From: Lasiosphaeris hirsuta | Taxonomy: Eukaryota; Ascomycota; Sordariomycetes; Sordariales; Lasiosphaeriaceae | Assembly (NCBI GenBank): GCA_030549175.1 | Contig: JAUKUA010000006.1 | Coordinates: 3,720,001 to 3,784,000 of the forward strand | Reading direction: 5' to 3' | Length of the DNA: 64,000 nt | Shown here: piece by piece, positions 32,941-43,487 of the stretch | Position numbering within the stretch: the first letter of the stretch is position 1 | How the letters are laid out: every line of letters starts with the position of its first letter | The notes under the pieces: generated by a model | Database searches by the model: none | Told to the model about the DNA's origin: nothing | Seen by the model: only the letters and a program-made list of their open reading frames with translations | Position numbers and translations under genes: made by a program

Positions 32941-33440
32941 CTTTGCGCGCCTACCTCGACGAGCTGCGTCGACTGCCCTCGCCCGGCTACTACGGATGCC
33001 CGTGGGCCCAGTCGCACATCCTTCCCACTCTCACTAACTGCTTGGTGACCGGCTACAGGCGCGACGTGCCGGCTTGCAAGACCCATGACCAGTGGATCGA
33101 CAGGATGATCGATTCGGCCAATCTCGAGCATCCCATGACGCCCGGGAGGATAAGCTGGGAAATGACGGTGCTCAGGGCTGCCCTCCGTGACCATCGCCCC
33201 GTCTTTACGCATGCCGACTTTACCATTGCCAACATCCAGGTACGCCACGATGGCGTCCCCTTTGTCATTGACTGGCAGATGGCGGGCTAGTACCCGGCCT
33301 ACTAGGAATTCACCCGCTACGCCTCGGTGCGGGAGGGCGGCGACGATTGGCGCGAGGCCGTGCTCCGTTTCCTCGATCCCTACTATATCGAGTTTCTCGC
33401 CATAGCCAACTGGTTTGCTTGGTTCATCTTTGGGGCGTGA
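32941..33440 (+). pseudogene. Aminoglycoside-phosphotransferase (APH)-family pseudogene
   Basis: Frame reads RAYLDELRRLPSPGYYGCPW, HDQWIDRMIDSANLEHPMTP, RPVFTHADFTIANIQVRHDG, VPFVIDWQMAG, TAG, YPAY, TAG, EFTRYASVREGGDDW, and ends AIANWFAWFIFGA-stop. HADFTIANI is the HxDxxxxN catalytic loop and VIDWQMAG..PAY.E is the metal-binding IDWE.AG..P..wE motif of fungal APH/choline-kinase-like proteins. Both TAG codons fall exactly where the family has Trp; TGG to TAG equals CpA to TpA on the other strand, again RIP-like. The N-lobe is unreadable. Confidence 0.8.
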
Positions 33441-34839
33441 ATTTGGGCGAGCGAGAGGAAAAGCAACCAGAAGATGGAAAAAGAAGCGAGGTGTCACTAG
33501 CGCACAGGACAAGGAGGTAGCCGCTCGACACGTGTTCCGAACACACAATAAGAGTCAGGGATGAAAAGGAGTTGTTTCCGCGAAGAATGATTTCTCTGGT
33601 GTCGGTTAGTACCATTAACTTGCACTCGGGCTGATGATTCCTAGAGGCTATCCGCGATCAGACATCTGTATTTATAGTTCTATCAACGGTACATGTAGTC
33701 ATGCTCCACACCTACAGCTCACAAACTAGAATTGTTTAGGTTTAAGTAGCTTCGAGAAGCCGATACTAGCTCCCAGCGGAAAAAGTATATAAATTCAAGT
33801 CCCCTCAAAGAGGGATATAACACTATAGAAACCTATAACGTTATCGATATTAAAGCAAAATATATGGCTATAATAGAATACTCTAAGGAAATTATATATC
33901 TTTAAGAAAATCTATATAATATAGATGGTGTCACCGCCTACAATAAGGAAGCGTCTTTTTTCCACTATATACATCCTCCACCCTCAACCACTAAGGGCGT
34001 CATTTCGGCGAAGCTGAACTCAGCAAGGTCATGGGGTCAAAGTGAAATGGGACGTGGCAAAGGAAGCTGTCGATTTGGAGATGCAATGCCGCTGCTGCGT
34101 AATAGGGTTATATTAGGACCTTGACTCAGATGACGTAAATACTGGCAATTGAGCAGTATTTGAGGAAGTAGAGTGTATTCGGTAGTCAAGAGGTAGAGGT
34201 TAGGAATGGTTCCTGGCCAAGCCCAAGATGTAGGCCTAGGTCGGCGCTAGGGCCACGAGGAAGCCATTCACTTGTCCATCCATCATCTTATCTATCTACT
34301 TATCTATTTGTCAAATCCATGGATACTGTACCCGTATCACTCCGCCAGGCGGTACCCCTCGGGACACGAGTAGAAGGAGCGCCCAGATCAAACTCCAAGT
34401 CCACCTTGCGCCAGAGACGGGAAGGTCCAGTGTTCCTGTGGGGGGCGACCGGAAAAGCGACTTTGCGCGAGACGCAACGGGGCAGGGACCGTGCGGCCAA
34501 TCAGAGAAAAGCAGCGGGACAAAATGGAGAATGGCGCTAAACCTGGCGGGTGCGACAGCGTGTTCTCGATTACAAATAATACACAGTAGTTGCCTCTCCC
34601 AGTGCTCCTCCGGCCTGCAATAGGAACCCTGCATACACACCGCATCAATATTGGAACTATGACTCCCCCGGCAAGACGGAACTCCGAGGTTCCCGCCGAG
34701 CACAGCGCCGATGCTGCCATTTCCGGCATGATGGAGCGGCCGTCAAAAGCCCTATAACTCAACTCACCCCAGTTTTGAAGTTCATTGAATTCGTCCCAGG
34801 CCAGGCTGCAACATTCCGACTGGAAGCGGAGCACGTGAA
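33441..34839. other. Gene-poor, partly AT-rich
   Basis: Left half (to about 34,000) is AT-rich and holds a second copia remnant (separate entry). Right half is GC-normal with overlapping motif-free open frames; its end is the upstream region of the hydrolase gene. Confidence 0.45.
33846..33923 (+). pseudogene. Copia-like RNase H remnant (short)
   Basis: Frame reads DIKAKYMAIIEYSKEIIYL, stop, ENLYNI. This resembles the copia RNase H block TTEAEYMAl.ea.KEiiwLR.lL.dl. Only about 26 codons are readable. Its orientation is opposite to the remnant at 2.3-2.7 kb and its sequence is different, so it is a different copia family. Confidence 0.5.
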
Positions 34840-35727
34840 ATGGCCACCCCAGCAAGCCCACCCATCAAGGGCCTCACGCACCACACGGCAGCCATCAACG
34901 GCACAAGGCTCCACTACGTCTCGGCGGGAGAGTCCGGGTCTCCCATCCTTTTTGTTCATGGCTTCCCCGAGACATGGTGGGGGTTCCACAAGCTGATCCC
35001 GCTCCTCGCCGCGTCGCACCGCGTCTTTGCTGTTGATCTCCGCGGGTTCGGCGACTCTGCCGCGGCAGAGACCACGCACACCAGCGCCGCCGCCGCCGAG
35101 GACTTGCATCAGCTGATCGCTCATCTCCACGTCGGCCCCGTGCACATATCGGGACAAGACATCAGCGGTGGCACCGTTTTCAGGCTGGCCGCCACGCACC
35201 CCAAAGACATCCGCAGCTTCACTGCCATCGAGATGGGGCTCGCAGGCTTTGGGCTCGAGGGGCTGGCCGACATCACGCACGGCGGGGCGTGGCACATTGG
35301 GGTTCTCGCGGCACCGGGGATCCCCGAGCTGCTCCTCGCCGGCCGCGAGAGGGAGTTTCTCGCCGGGGCCATGTTCCCGAGTATGACAGCCGTGGCGGGT
35401 AGCATCACCGATGCCGACTACGATGAGTTCGCCCGCACCTACTCGCGCCCCGGGGCATGGCGCGGCGCCGCAGGTTTGTACCGCTCCATGCTCTCCGAGG
35501 GCGACGAGATCAAGGCTCTCGCCAAGTCGAGCCCGCTGGCCGTTCCCGTGCTTGCCGTTGGTGCTGGCGGCGGCCCGTTCACTGAGATGACCATGCGCCA
35601 GGTCACGGTTGGTGGCAAGATTACAGCACGGCAGCTAGTTGGAGTGGGGCATTACGCGGCTTTGGAGGCACCCGAGCGTCTTGCGGATGTGATTCTGGAG
35701 TTTCTCAGGGGCGTCGAGAGTGCGTAG
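34840..35727 (+). CDS. Alpha/beta hydrolase, epoxide-hydrolase-like
   Basis: Single exon, 295 residues, start MATPASPPIK. The oxyanion-hole motif HGFPETWWGFH is typical of epoxide hydrolases. The strand-6 motif DLRGFGDS follows. The nucleophile elbow reads ISGQDISGGTVF (G-Q-D-I-S-G: Asp nucleophile, as in epoxide hydrolases and haloalkane dehalogenases). The catalytic His is probably in GVGHYAALEAPERLADVI. The acid residue is not identifiable with confidence. Length fits the family. Probably cytosolic; no signal peptide. Stands alone after a gene-poor region. Confidence 0.93.
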   Translation: MATPASPPIKGLTHHTAAINGTRLHYVSAGESGSPILFVHGFPETWWGFHKLIPLLAASHRVFAVDLRGFGDSAAAETTHTSAAAAEDLHQLIAHLHVGPVHISGQDISGGTVFRLAATHPKDIRSFTAIEMGLAGFGLEGLADITHGGAWHIGVLAAPGIPELLLAGREREFLAGAMFPSMTAVAGSITDADYDEFARTYSRPGAWRGAAGLYRSMLSEGDEIKALAKSSPLAVPVLAVGAGGGPFTEMTMRQVTVGGKITARQLVGVGHYAALEAPERLADVILEFLRGVESA

Positions 35728-35878
35728 AGACAGGAATATATAGCTGTCGAGCCGGAGGAATCTGGTGTCTGTCTCTCGCATAACTGCCAAGAGTACGTAC
35801 ATGCTGCGGCGTGCCTCAACAAACAGGTAGAGACAATGGTATGACTACTATCAAACATACCACATCCAACCCGATATA

Positions 35879-36121
35879 GCAACCCCTACGAAAGGGAGAT
35901 GGCGCAGTACAACCGTCAGGCCATCGTCGAGACTCTCACCGACGAGAAGCAGCTCGACATCGATGTGGCCATCACGCGCGAGATGGTCCAGCGCGGGTAG
36001 GGGAGCCGACCTACAACTGCAAGCCGGTTGAGAAGTCGCACACGGCCATCAACTGGATCGAGGCGTGGACCGGTGTCGATATGGCTGTCGCTGTCAAGGG
36101 CGGTGCTAAGGAGGGGAGTGA
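35879..36121 (+). pseudogene. Exon-like fragment of unrecognised gene
   Basis: Frame reads SNPYEREMAQYNRQAIVETL, TDEKQLDIDVAITREMVQRG, then TAG. After a frame change it continues EPTYNCKPVEKSHTAINWIE and AWTGVDMAVAVKGGAKEG. Codon choice is GC-rich and gene-like, and the TATAG just before could be an acceptor. Broken by a stop and a shift, with no remaining flanking exons. Family not recognised. Confidence 0.4.
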
Positions 36122-36740
36122 AGGACAAACGAGCAATATGCGTGTATACGGTTGCAGCGTTGACTGTACTGCATGCGCGCCAAGGATGAATCCCCGAATC
36201 CGCCATCTCCCACTTCGTCGGCGCGAGTCTGCGATTTATGCCCATTGATTAGAAAGAGCCAAGTTGGCACCATGATGATGCAATACATAACGTTGACGTC
36301 ACCTGTGTGGGCCGGCACTAAGTTCCGGTCTGCTGAGGGCTGGGGTCGGGCGGTTCCACTGTCGTTTTGGGCTTTCCCAGGGCCTTCAACCAACTTTCCA
36401 AGAAGAGTTTGTTTGGTCAAAAACCGCACGAACATCCCAGCTTGCTTGTTCTGCTCTGTTTCGAGATCGATTCCGAGATCCAGACGCGGCACTAAATTTG
36501 TCTACACCGGATTGGGACGCTTTTAGGCTCAATATGTTGCAGCCAGCTGCGGGTACTCCGTCGTGTAATTTCCTGGAGCTGGCATGGACCCTGCGTCTTG
36601 GACCCTGTCAGCAGTGAAAGGGGGATAGTGAATCCCAGATTCTCACGCTATTGTGACAATAGTGCGTGGTGATGTCCCTCCGCAATGTCCTCTTATTAGG
36701 GGCGACCTCGTACCGAGTGCTGTAGGTATATCAGCTAGCG
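36122..36740. other. Intergenic
   Basis: Motif-free open frames only. Confidence 0.45.
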
Positions 36741-36897
36741 ATGGTCACCTCGGCCTCACTTGGTCTTTCTGTCTATCTCCTAGTCCTGCCGTTCTTTTGA
36801 CGCCTTCTAGTCGTTCCCTCAGGTAGCTGCGCGGTCGCTCGTTTTGCCGCTGTATTCTTGTCGCTCATTTGGTTTGGATTTTTGATGCACATCATTC

Positions 36898-38079
36898 ATG
36901 TCGGAAGTTCATTACAACCCCATCGCGGGGGAATGCACCATCGTACCCTGCTTGTGGCAAGTAGCCGGCCACTTTGATAAGAACCCCGTTGCCCAACTTT
37001 CGGCCTGCTCGTCCTTGTTCGGGTTTCCGGCGGTCCCAACCGTCACTCTGCCCGTAGGCCCCGTCCTGTCGACGAGTATTGCTACTTCGACCGAAATAGA
37101 TATCATTATTTCGGCCACAACAGTGTACTCAACAGTCGAGGAGACGTCGACATCGTACGAAAGAGTGTTGGAGACATCGACAGAATACACCACGACACTT
37201 ATCAACACCATCACCGTCACGGTGCCTGCACCGGCCACTACCACCACCCTAGTTCCCTTCAAGAAGCGGGGCCGAAACAGGCGCCGCGAATGCAAAGCCA
37301 AGACTTCGTCCAAGGCGTCTTCGGTCGTCTCGTCGACAGCACCGTCATCGGCAGCACCATCATCGGCAGCACCATCATCCTCGGCCCTGTTCGCTGACCA
37401 GTGCTATGACCTGGGCCAGTACTCATCAGCCTGCGCCTGTCTCGAGCCAACAACCGTCACTGAGTACGAGGCCGCTGTCACCTCCATCGTCCGCCTGACC
37501 GAGTCCATCACGGTCCCATCCACCACTGGCACTGTCATCACTGTAGCCATCACGACCGTCATTGTGAACCCGGCGACCACGACAGTCACGACGACGCTGA
37601 CTACTCTGACCGAGACCGCGACGACCGCCACGTCAACCGAACCAGCTGCTCCAACGGTCCCCACCCAATTTGGGCTCGTCTTGCAAGATGGGCCCAACGC
37701 TGGCAAGGCTCTTGTCACATCGTCGAGTGCGCCAAGCTATACCTTTGTGTGGTCGAGCAGCGGCGCCCCATCGGGCATCGGCTTAGCCTCGGCCGGCACT
37801 GCACCCTACCTCCTGATAGACTCGAGCTACAAGATGTACGTGCGCCTGTCCACTTCCACCTACGGTGTCGTCTTCTGGACTACACCCTCCTATGTCGCCT
37901 CGTCGAGCTACTCCTGGGTTACGCTTGCATGCATTCTCGACGTCCTGGGCAACTTCACCTGCACTAGCTCCAGCAACAACTTGAACCGGTTCCTGCAGTG
38001 CGGTAGTAACATCTACATGGCGAACCCAACGACAACACCTGGTGGATGTGTCGAGGTGCACCTCAAAGGCGCTTCCTAG
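36898..38079 (+). CDS. Ser/Thr-rich cell-surface protein
   Basis: Frame of 393 codons. Upstream, 36741 opens MVTSASLGLSVYLLVLPFF then TGA, which looks like a signal peptide; an intron between it and the region of 36,898 is likely but the junction is not resolved. The N-terminal part has paired cysteines (ECTIVPCLW, LSACSSLFG), as in fungal secreted proteins with a C-x(n)-CL...-C pattern. Long Thr/Ser-rich beta-type blocks follow (VYSTVEETSTSYERVLE; TTVTTTLTTLTETATT), split by a basic linker (KKRGRNRRREC) and a triple APSSA repeat. The C-terminal 150 residues (FGLVLQDGPNAGKALVTS; CILDVLGNFTC; LQCGSNIYM) form a cysteine-containing globular domain. Likely heavily O-glycosylated and wall-associated. 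No GPI tail seen. Confidence 0.75.
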   Translation: MSEVHYNPIAGECTIVPCLWQVAGHFDKNPVAQLSACSSLFGFPAVPTVTLPVGPVLSTSIATSTEIDIIISATTVYSTVEETSTSYERVLETSTEYTTTLINTITVTVPAPATTTTLVPFKKRGRNRRRECKAKTSSKASSVVSSTAPSSAAPSSAAPSSSALFADQCYDLGQYSSACACLEPTTVTEYEAAVTSIVRLTESITVPSTTGTVITVAITTVIVNPATTTVTTTLTTLTETATTATSTEPAAPTVPTQFGLVLQDGPNAGKALVTSSSAPSYTFVWSSSGAPSGIGLASAGTAPYLLIDSSYKMYVRLSTSTYGVVFWTTPSYVASSSYSWVTLACILDVLGNFTCTSSSNNLNRFLQCGSNIYMANPTTTPGGCVEVHLKGAS

Positions 38080-39580
38080 GGCAAACCGTAACATGACCTT
38101 TAGAGTCAAGATTCTGAAGGTGCAGGTGAACATGACTACCAGTGAAGGGGTAGATACATATCCAGCTTCAAATTCACTGTTTGTACATGGCTTTATATAA
38201 TCAAGGCACATAATTAATCCAACTTGGATACTGATATACCTGGTTCAGTTGCTGCTACAAGACCGGAGCACCTCCCACGCGCCACCTAACGTCAACCTCA
38301 CTCCCGCCGCCAAGTCACTGCCGATCTCTCTATAGAGAGAGCATTGTGGTCCTGCCGAGGGAGTGCAATGTCGCACATGCCGCCATATTCGGATGGCTTT
38401 TGCACCCCTTCTCGGACTTCCAGTGGACGTACACTACCCAAGTGGTAGCTTCCCAGCTCCCTACAGAGCACCCCTCCTTTGAAGATGTGACGAGAGACAC
38501 TGCTAAAACAGCTTACAGAAAGTTCTGCGCGCAAACATAGTAGGTTCTTGAGTGCGTCAGTCCATGGGTCAGCACGGCCTCGACGTCAATGCAGGGTACG
38601 TTTGGCCCAGGGGCAGGCGACAGGGGCTCGCCATCCCATTTGACCGACGCCAGAAGTGTTTCTGATGGGTGCTCTGAGGAAGTTGGAGATGTCTTCTCCA
38701 AAATATCTGAGAATCCTTGCTTTATTAGATAGACAGGGCCATCGACGAGGCCCCAGCTTGATGTAAGGGGTTCTCCTGAGAAGCCCTCGCGGACGTCCAG
38801 ATAACGTACTCCAATCTACAACTATCTCCAATCCATCTCATGCTGGGCTTAGGTATGCGCTTCGAAACCTTTGACGATTGCAAGTTGTTGGGGGTCAGTG
38901 TCAATCCGAGATGGAGCTTGGAAGTCTCTTATCCCAAAATCATCCCAATCAAAATGGTACCAGCCGATGCTTGAAAGTATGATGGAAAACTCGTAATTTC
39001 ATGGCGAACCAGAAATGGTATAGCTCTCTCTGCAGGGTCGGTCTCGGCATGCTGGCAATGTTGTGCAACTCTTTGCTACCGCCCTTTTGCTTGATAAGGC
39101 CAGTGTCCACGTCAAGGAGGCATTCTCCGACAATCCTGATAGCGATCGCTGAGCCGGTGTAACGCCAACCTCCAGCTCCCCAGACAAACAGCCCGCATCG
39201 ACTCAAGGCTCCAAGGCCCCGCGCTTCAGTGCCAGCAGCCATCGCAGTATCGGTTCGGTTCATAGCTTCGCGGCGGGCGAAGTTCTCTGAGTTTCTCTCG
39301 TGGGTGGCAGCGGCCAGAAAACGACATAGCCCCTCAAAAAAGGGAAGAAAAAAATAAAAATAAAAAAATCGGAGGTGAGGCACCACTGCTTATTCTTCAA
39401 GGAAGGATTTGGCTTCTTTGTATATGGGAACAATCTTGGGTCCCCTCGGGGAGGTAGAAGTTGAACGAGTTCCGGCCTATTGTGGGGCGGCCGTATTACC
39501 GAAAATGGTCACTAGGCCCAGATTCATCTCACAAAACACAAGTATTTACATGGAAAAAGACCCGCCAGCATTCTCCCCCC
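38080..39580. other. Intergenic with possible decayed coding
   Basis: Minus-strand stretches at 38,513-38,701 (EPLSPAPGPNVPCIDVEAVL) and 38,949-39,386 (ARGLGALSRCGLFVWGAGGW) look partly protein-like, but no family or complete model can be assigned. Confidence 0.35.
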
Positions 39581-40477
39581 TCAAATCACCGACAACGCCT
39601 GCAACAAATACAAAACCCCAACCAACGCCAACGCCGCGACCGCCCCCGGCCCCATCTGGCGATACTCCATATCCACCACCTCCCCGTTCCCATGGCCCCC
39701 CTCCCCGCCAGAAGCCGGCGCCGAAGCCTCGGGCGCTGGCGCCGCCGTAGGCGCACGAGTCTCCTCACCACCACCGGCGGTGGTCGTCGTCGTCGTCGTC
39801 GCCGCCGTCTGCGCGAGTTTGACGTAGGCACCAAAGTCCGCCGACCGGGCGCTGGCCAGGTCGGCCCCGAACGAGCCGTACCCCTCACCCTGCGACGTGT
39901 GGTCCGAGAGGCGCGAGTTGGCGTCGGCGGGCGTCGCGACGGCGACGAGCGAGTACGCGTACGCGAACGACGCAGTGCCGGACGTTGTCGGGTCGAATGA
40001 GTCGCTGTTGAGGCATCCGCTGCATACAAAGGTGGCCGAGAGGTGCGTGCTGTTGACAAAGGTGCCCTTGGCGATAGGGGTGAGGGTGATGGCGTTGGTG
40101 GTGTAGGGCGTCGTGTCTGACGGCTTGTACCCCCGTGCGACGCGCGGTGCCATGATTACCGGGTTGGAGGTTGAGCCGGAGGGCCAGGCGACCAGCATCA
40201 GGGGGCCGACCATGGATCGGCCAAAGTCGATGCCGGCCCAGCCGGCGCCGGCCGAGTTCAGCGGCGAGGTTAGGTGGATGATCAGGTCCTTGTTGGAGGC
40301 GTCGGTGGCGGGGGGGAGGACTAAGCCGAAGCGGTAGCCCGCGGGGGTGGTGAAGCTCTGGAAGTTGATGCCGGTGGCGGCGTCGGCGTATTGCGTTGTC
40401 ACACCGCCGCTGCCGCTTTGCGCCGAGACGGTGGAAGCTAGGGCCGCGGCCGTGGCTAGGAGGGTTGAGGATCGCAT
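39581..40477 (-). CDS. AA8 cytochrome-domain protein with C-terminal anchor (CDH-cytochrome-like)
   Basis: Single exon, 298 residues. Signal peptide MRSSTLLATAAALASTVSA. The body matches the b-type cytochrome domain of cellobiose dehydrogenase (AA8): QYADAATGINFQSFT, FGLVLPPAT, AGAGWAGIDFGRSMVGPLML, TFVCSGCLN and FGADLASARSADFGAYVKLA. Probable heme ligands are the Met in the MVGPLMLVAWP segment and the His in NSRLSDHTSQGEG. It ends in an Ala/Pro/Thr/Glu linker and a hydrophobic tail (MGPGAVAALALVGVLYLLQA), a GPI signal or membrane anchor. There is no flavin domain. It could be a surface electron-transfer protein, and lies about 8 kb from the full cellobiose dehydrogenase, whose own AA8 domain is homologous. 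Confidence 0.88.
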   Translation of the reverse strand: MRSSTLLATAAALASTVSAQSGSGGVTTQYADAATGINFQSFTTPAGYRFGLVLPPATDASNKDLIIHLTSPLNSAGAGWAGIDFGRSMVGPLMLVAWPSGSTSNPVIMAPRVARGYKPSDTTPYTTNAITLTPIAKGTFVNSTHLSATFVCSGCLNSDSFDPTTSGTASFAYAYSLVAVATPADANSRLSDHTSQGEGYGSFGADLASARSADFGAYVKLAQTAATTTTTTTAGGGEETRAPTAAPAPEASAPASGGEGGHGNGEVVDMEYRQMGPGAVAALALVGVLYLLQALSVI

Positions 40478-40522
40478 TTTAATAAGAGTGCGGTGATGCT
40501 ATAATTGAATTCGAAGTGTGAA

Positions 40523-40553
<31 letters not shown>
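40523..40553 (+). repeat. (GAT)10 microsatellite
   Basis: Ten perfect trinucleotide units about 45 bp upstream of the AA8 gene start, so probably in its promoter/5' UTR. Confidence 0.95.
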
Positions 40554-41463
40554 GTCTACCCGCAGACAGAACCCAGCAATCCAGTCGCCCAAATAAATAT
40601 GCCGTCCCGTGCGGTCAAGTGTCGCAAGTCAAGCTGCCCGAAGAGCAAGACAAATTACTCGGCAGGTTGAATGCGAACACGCATGAAGAAAAAAAAGAAG
40701 AGAAAAGAAGTCGAGAGGAGACGTCAGCGCCTCGAGACTGGTCCCGAAACTGGCAAGAGGTCAAACAATCGTCAGATCGTCGGCCGTCGGACGTCCAGGA
40801 CCTGGGGATGTTGGGACGGTGGGATGCAGGGGTGACGGCACGGCGCAGGGGTTCTCAAGGAAAGCGCTTCTTTCTATTGGCTTGGCAAGCAGGAGCTGAG
40901 CTGACGGCTGGGTGATTGGATGGTAAGACAAGCTAGCCAGGCCCCCACGTGGCCCCTGAGACGCGGGCGCGTTTCAGCTTAGGATCAGCACCTCGGTTGG
41001 CCTTGCACCTTTTGGGGAGACTGAAAAAGGCAGGGAAACGACACCGGGGAGCCAATTGTCTTGATATCTGCATATTTCGCTGTCTTGCTTTGTTTGCCAA
41101 AAACCCTCCATGGTTTTGACGTCCATTCGGGTCTGGCATAGGAAAACGGATCTAAGAGGGGCGGGAAAAAAAGAGAGAAAAAAACATACAACACCAGGGA
41201 TTCGCTGGTCGTCACCGACCCAACTACTAGTCTGGCCCTCACTGGCTTATCTATGGGAGAGCGGACGGGATCCCGAGTTTTCCAGTAGGTATGGTCGTAT
41301 GTGTCAGTTCTCTTGTGCAAAGTCTACTAACTAGTGAAGATTCCTCTCCATCCCATGCCGAACCCAATCTTTACGGCGCAGTGGGACGAGGGATTAATAT
41401 AAAATTTGGGCTCACATAGAGTCACCTCAAGATGGAACACTGTGTTCTTTCGTGACCAGTATC
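40554..41463. other. Intergenic
   Basis: Upstream region of the AA8 gene; no gene seen. Confidence 0.45.
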
Positions 41464-41986
41464 TCATTGCCTTGGCCCCGCTCTTCCGAAGAAGAGCTCC
41501 CGAAGAATCCTGATCTTAGCCTCATCCCTATCGAGATAGGTCAAAGTCAGTAGACTCCCCTTCTCTTCTAGCTCAAACGACGGGTATCCGCCGCTTCGAA
41601 GACCACTAGTCCAGTTCTTGTCGGACCAGCCAGGCATTTTCTCCGCGAAACAATTGTGCATCTACGGCCAGCTGTTAGCATCTTCCGGGTGACACGGTTG
41701 CGGAGGGTAGTTGGTGGAAATACATATTCTTCTCCCCTATGGCCGATTTCGCGGAAGCCGAGTGCTATATCGGTCTCTGGCCAACGAAGCGGGCTTCCTT
41801 GTCGGCGAGGACGGAGGGAGGGAGGCTGCTCAGCGTGGCGTTCCAGGCCGAGAGGGTTCTGCTGCTGTTCGCCAACAGCGGACCTTGGTGGCGGCGACAT
41901 GCACCCGAGCAGGTGAACGCATCTCAAGTTTCAACCCCGACGGGCGACTTCGAGCTCATATACATGGATGCGTTTGCAGCCTGCAT
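41464..41986 (-). pseudogene. Broken two-exon gene, family unknown
   Basis: From ATG 41986 one frame reads MQAANASMYMSSKSPVGVET, TGA (41,924-41,926), DAFTCSGACRRHQGPLLANS, SRTLSAWNATLSSLPPSVLA, DKEARFVGQRPI, TAG (41,765-41,767), HSASAKSAIGEKN. The stops are 53 codons apart in frame and both fit C to T changes. An intron with branch GCTAAC and acceptor CCGTAG (ending at about 41,662) then leads to a good C-terminal exon (MHNCFAEKMPGWSDKNW; YLDRDEAKIRILRELFFGRA) ending TGA at 41464. The phase at the junction is not resolved. Confidence 0.4.
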
Positions 41987-42467
41987 GTAACCTTCAATTT
42001 CAAAATATTGCCATGTGCAACCACCCCTAGCTCATGCATCCCGCGGCGGCCCTTCACAACATTTTCCCCAGTCCTATACCAAGACACTCTGACCCTTGTT
42101 GGTTTATTATTATTAGCGCGGCCTAGTTACCCAAGTGGGATATTGAAGTCTCTGATGCATAAAAAAATCGGCATGCTGAATGCAATATTTGGGTTTCAAC
42201 CAGGCCTATCTTAAACAAGGTCTTTCCAACAACATCTCAACAGGTATAATCTTTCCCTTGTCCAGAAGTTATTCTTTTGAAGAACGCTGTCTACCTAGCA
42301 ACTAAAAGGTAGGTATAACCTCCCAGCGACCACTCTTGAGACTTGATCCGACTCGACGATAACGTAGGGCAGGCCTCTCTTGGCTTTTACGTAGCCGTTC
42401 GCCTGGGTCGCCCGGGGGGTTATCCACCGGAGACTCGCCGCTTCGCAAATTTCCGCTGAAGCCATGA
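41987..42467. other. Intergenic
   Basis: No gene seen. Confidence 0.45.
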
Positions 42468-43277
42468 CTATCGAACTTGACAGGCATTTGCAGAACGCCC
42501 CGGCAACGACTATCAGCTGTTAGCACTAGAGATGGAATTGAATTATAGGCACACTTATTACTTCAGCGATTTGGCCCCATTTGGGTTTTATATCCTGATA
42601 TCTCAATTGTACCAGTAATTCGTCCTCGCCTGGTTTCCAGCGTGGCATCTTGTGCTCCCGGTTGCTGCTGCCAACTTCGCTGCTGCTGTTCATGTCGCCA
42701 TCTTCGGGGCTGTCGCCAAGTCCCTTCCAGCGGCGGATGATGCCGTCATAGTCAATGTTGCTGTATTCCTCATTGGGGTAGTCCATGCTGGGGTATTCCA
42801 CGTCGCCGTCCGTGGCCAAACCTTTGGGGCTGCTGCCGGCTGCATTGTTGCTTTTCTTGATGCCAACAGATTCGGGGTTGCTGCCAACGGCGCTGCTGTG
42901 ATGCACATCACTACCGTCCATATCGCTGTCTTGGGGGGTTGCCGACAGTTGCGTTGTAGATGGTAATACTGCTTCTGGTGGCTGCGATTGGCCTGGCTGC
43001 TGATTGTTGACGGTTGTGGTTCACCAAGGTCGGAAGATCCGAGTGGCAGTTGAATGGCAAGGGGACCGTAAGTCAGCTGCTCATCAAGGGAAAGTGGTTG
43101 TTCCTTCAGCGGTTTCTCCGTCTTAGAGTCAGGCAGGAGTTCCGTGAGACTGGGAAGTGGCTGCCCCAGCTACGTGGATGGGAACTAACCTACTGGGAAA
43201 GAACCGCTTCATTCTTACATCCCAACCCTGCCTGGCTTGCTTGCAGTGCGTGATACTCCTGGAAAGAAGGGCGGCAT
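42468..43277 (-). pseudogene. SANT/Myb-like DNA-binding protein, damaged
   Basis: Probable start MPPFFPGVSRTASKPGRVG (43277). After an intron (donor GTAAGA near 43,218) comes LTELLPDSKTEKPLKEQPLS and LGSSDLGEPQPS. The frame then changes by one base near 43,000 to NNQQPGQSQPPEAVLPS and on to MDGSDVHHSS. The SANT domain follows: MPRWKPGEDELLVQLRYQDI, KPKWGQIAE, then a 52-nt intron (42510-42561, branch GCTAAC, acceptor GATAG), then SLPGRSANACQVR and TAG at 42468. The tryptophans and PGRsa.aC..R of fungal SANT domains are present. The stop falls inside the third (DNA-recognition) helix; the frame beyond reads SWLQRKFAKRRVS. With the frameshift, this suggests loss of function, though a truncated protein is possible. 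Confidence 0.55.
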
Positions 43278-43487
43278 CAAGAAAAGCACCCCTGGTGTTT
43301 CTTCCATGTCTGGCCACAGTCGCATCGGTGGCAACCCGCTGACGACTTTCGCAAGGGTGCACTATGCTTGCTAGCTTACAGGTTCAACCTACATATTCGC
43401 ATCATAAAACCGGAATGAACTCCCCCCAAGGCACCCTCATACTCCGAAATTCCAGACACCCTGCCAATATCCCATTTTACCCTCAAG

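Noticed and set aside
39586..40059. Arg-rich minus frame
   Set aside because: Alternate frame of the AA8 protein gene.
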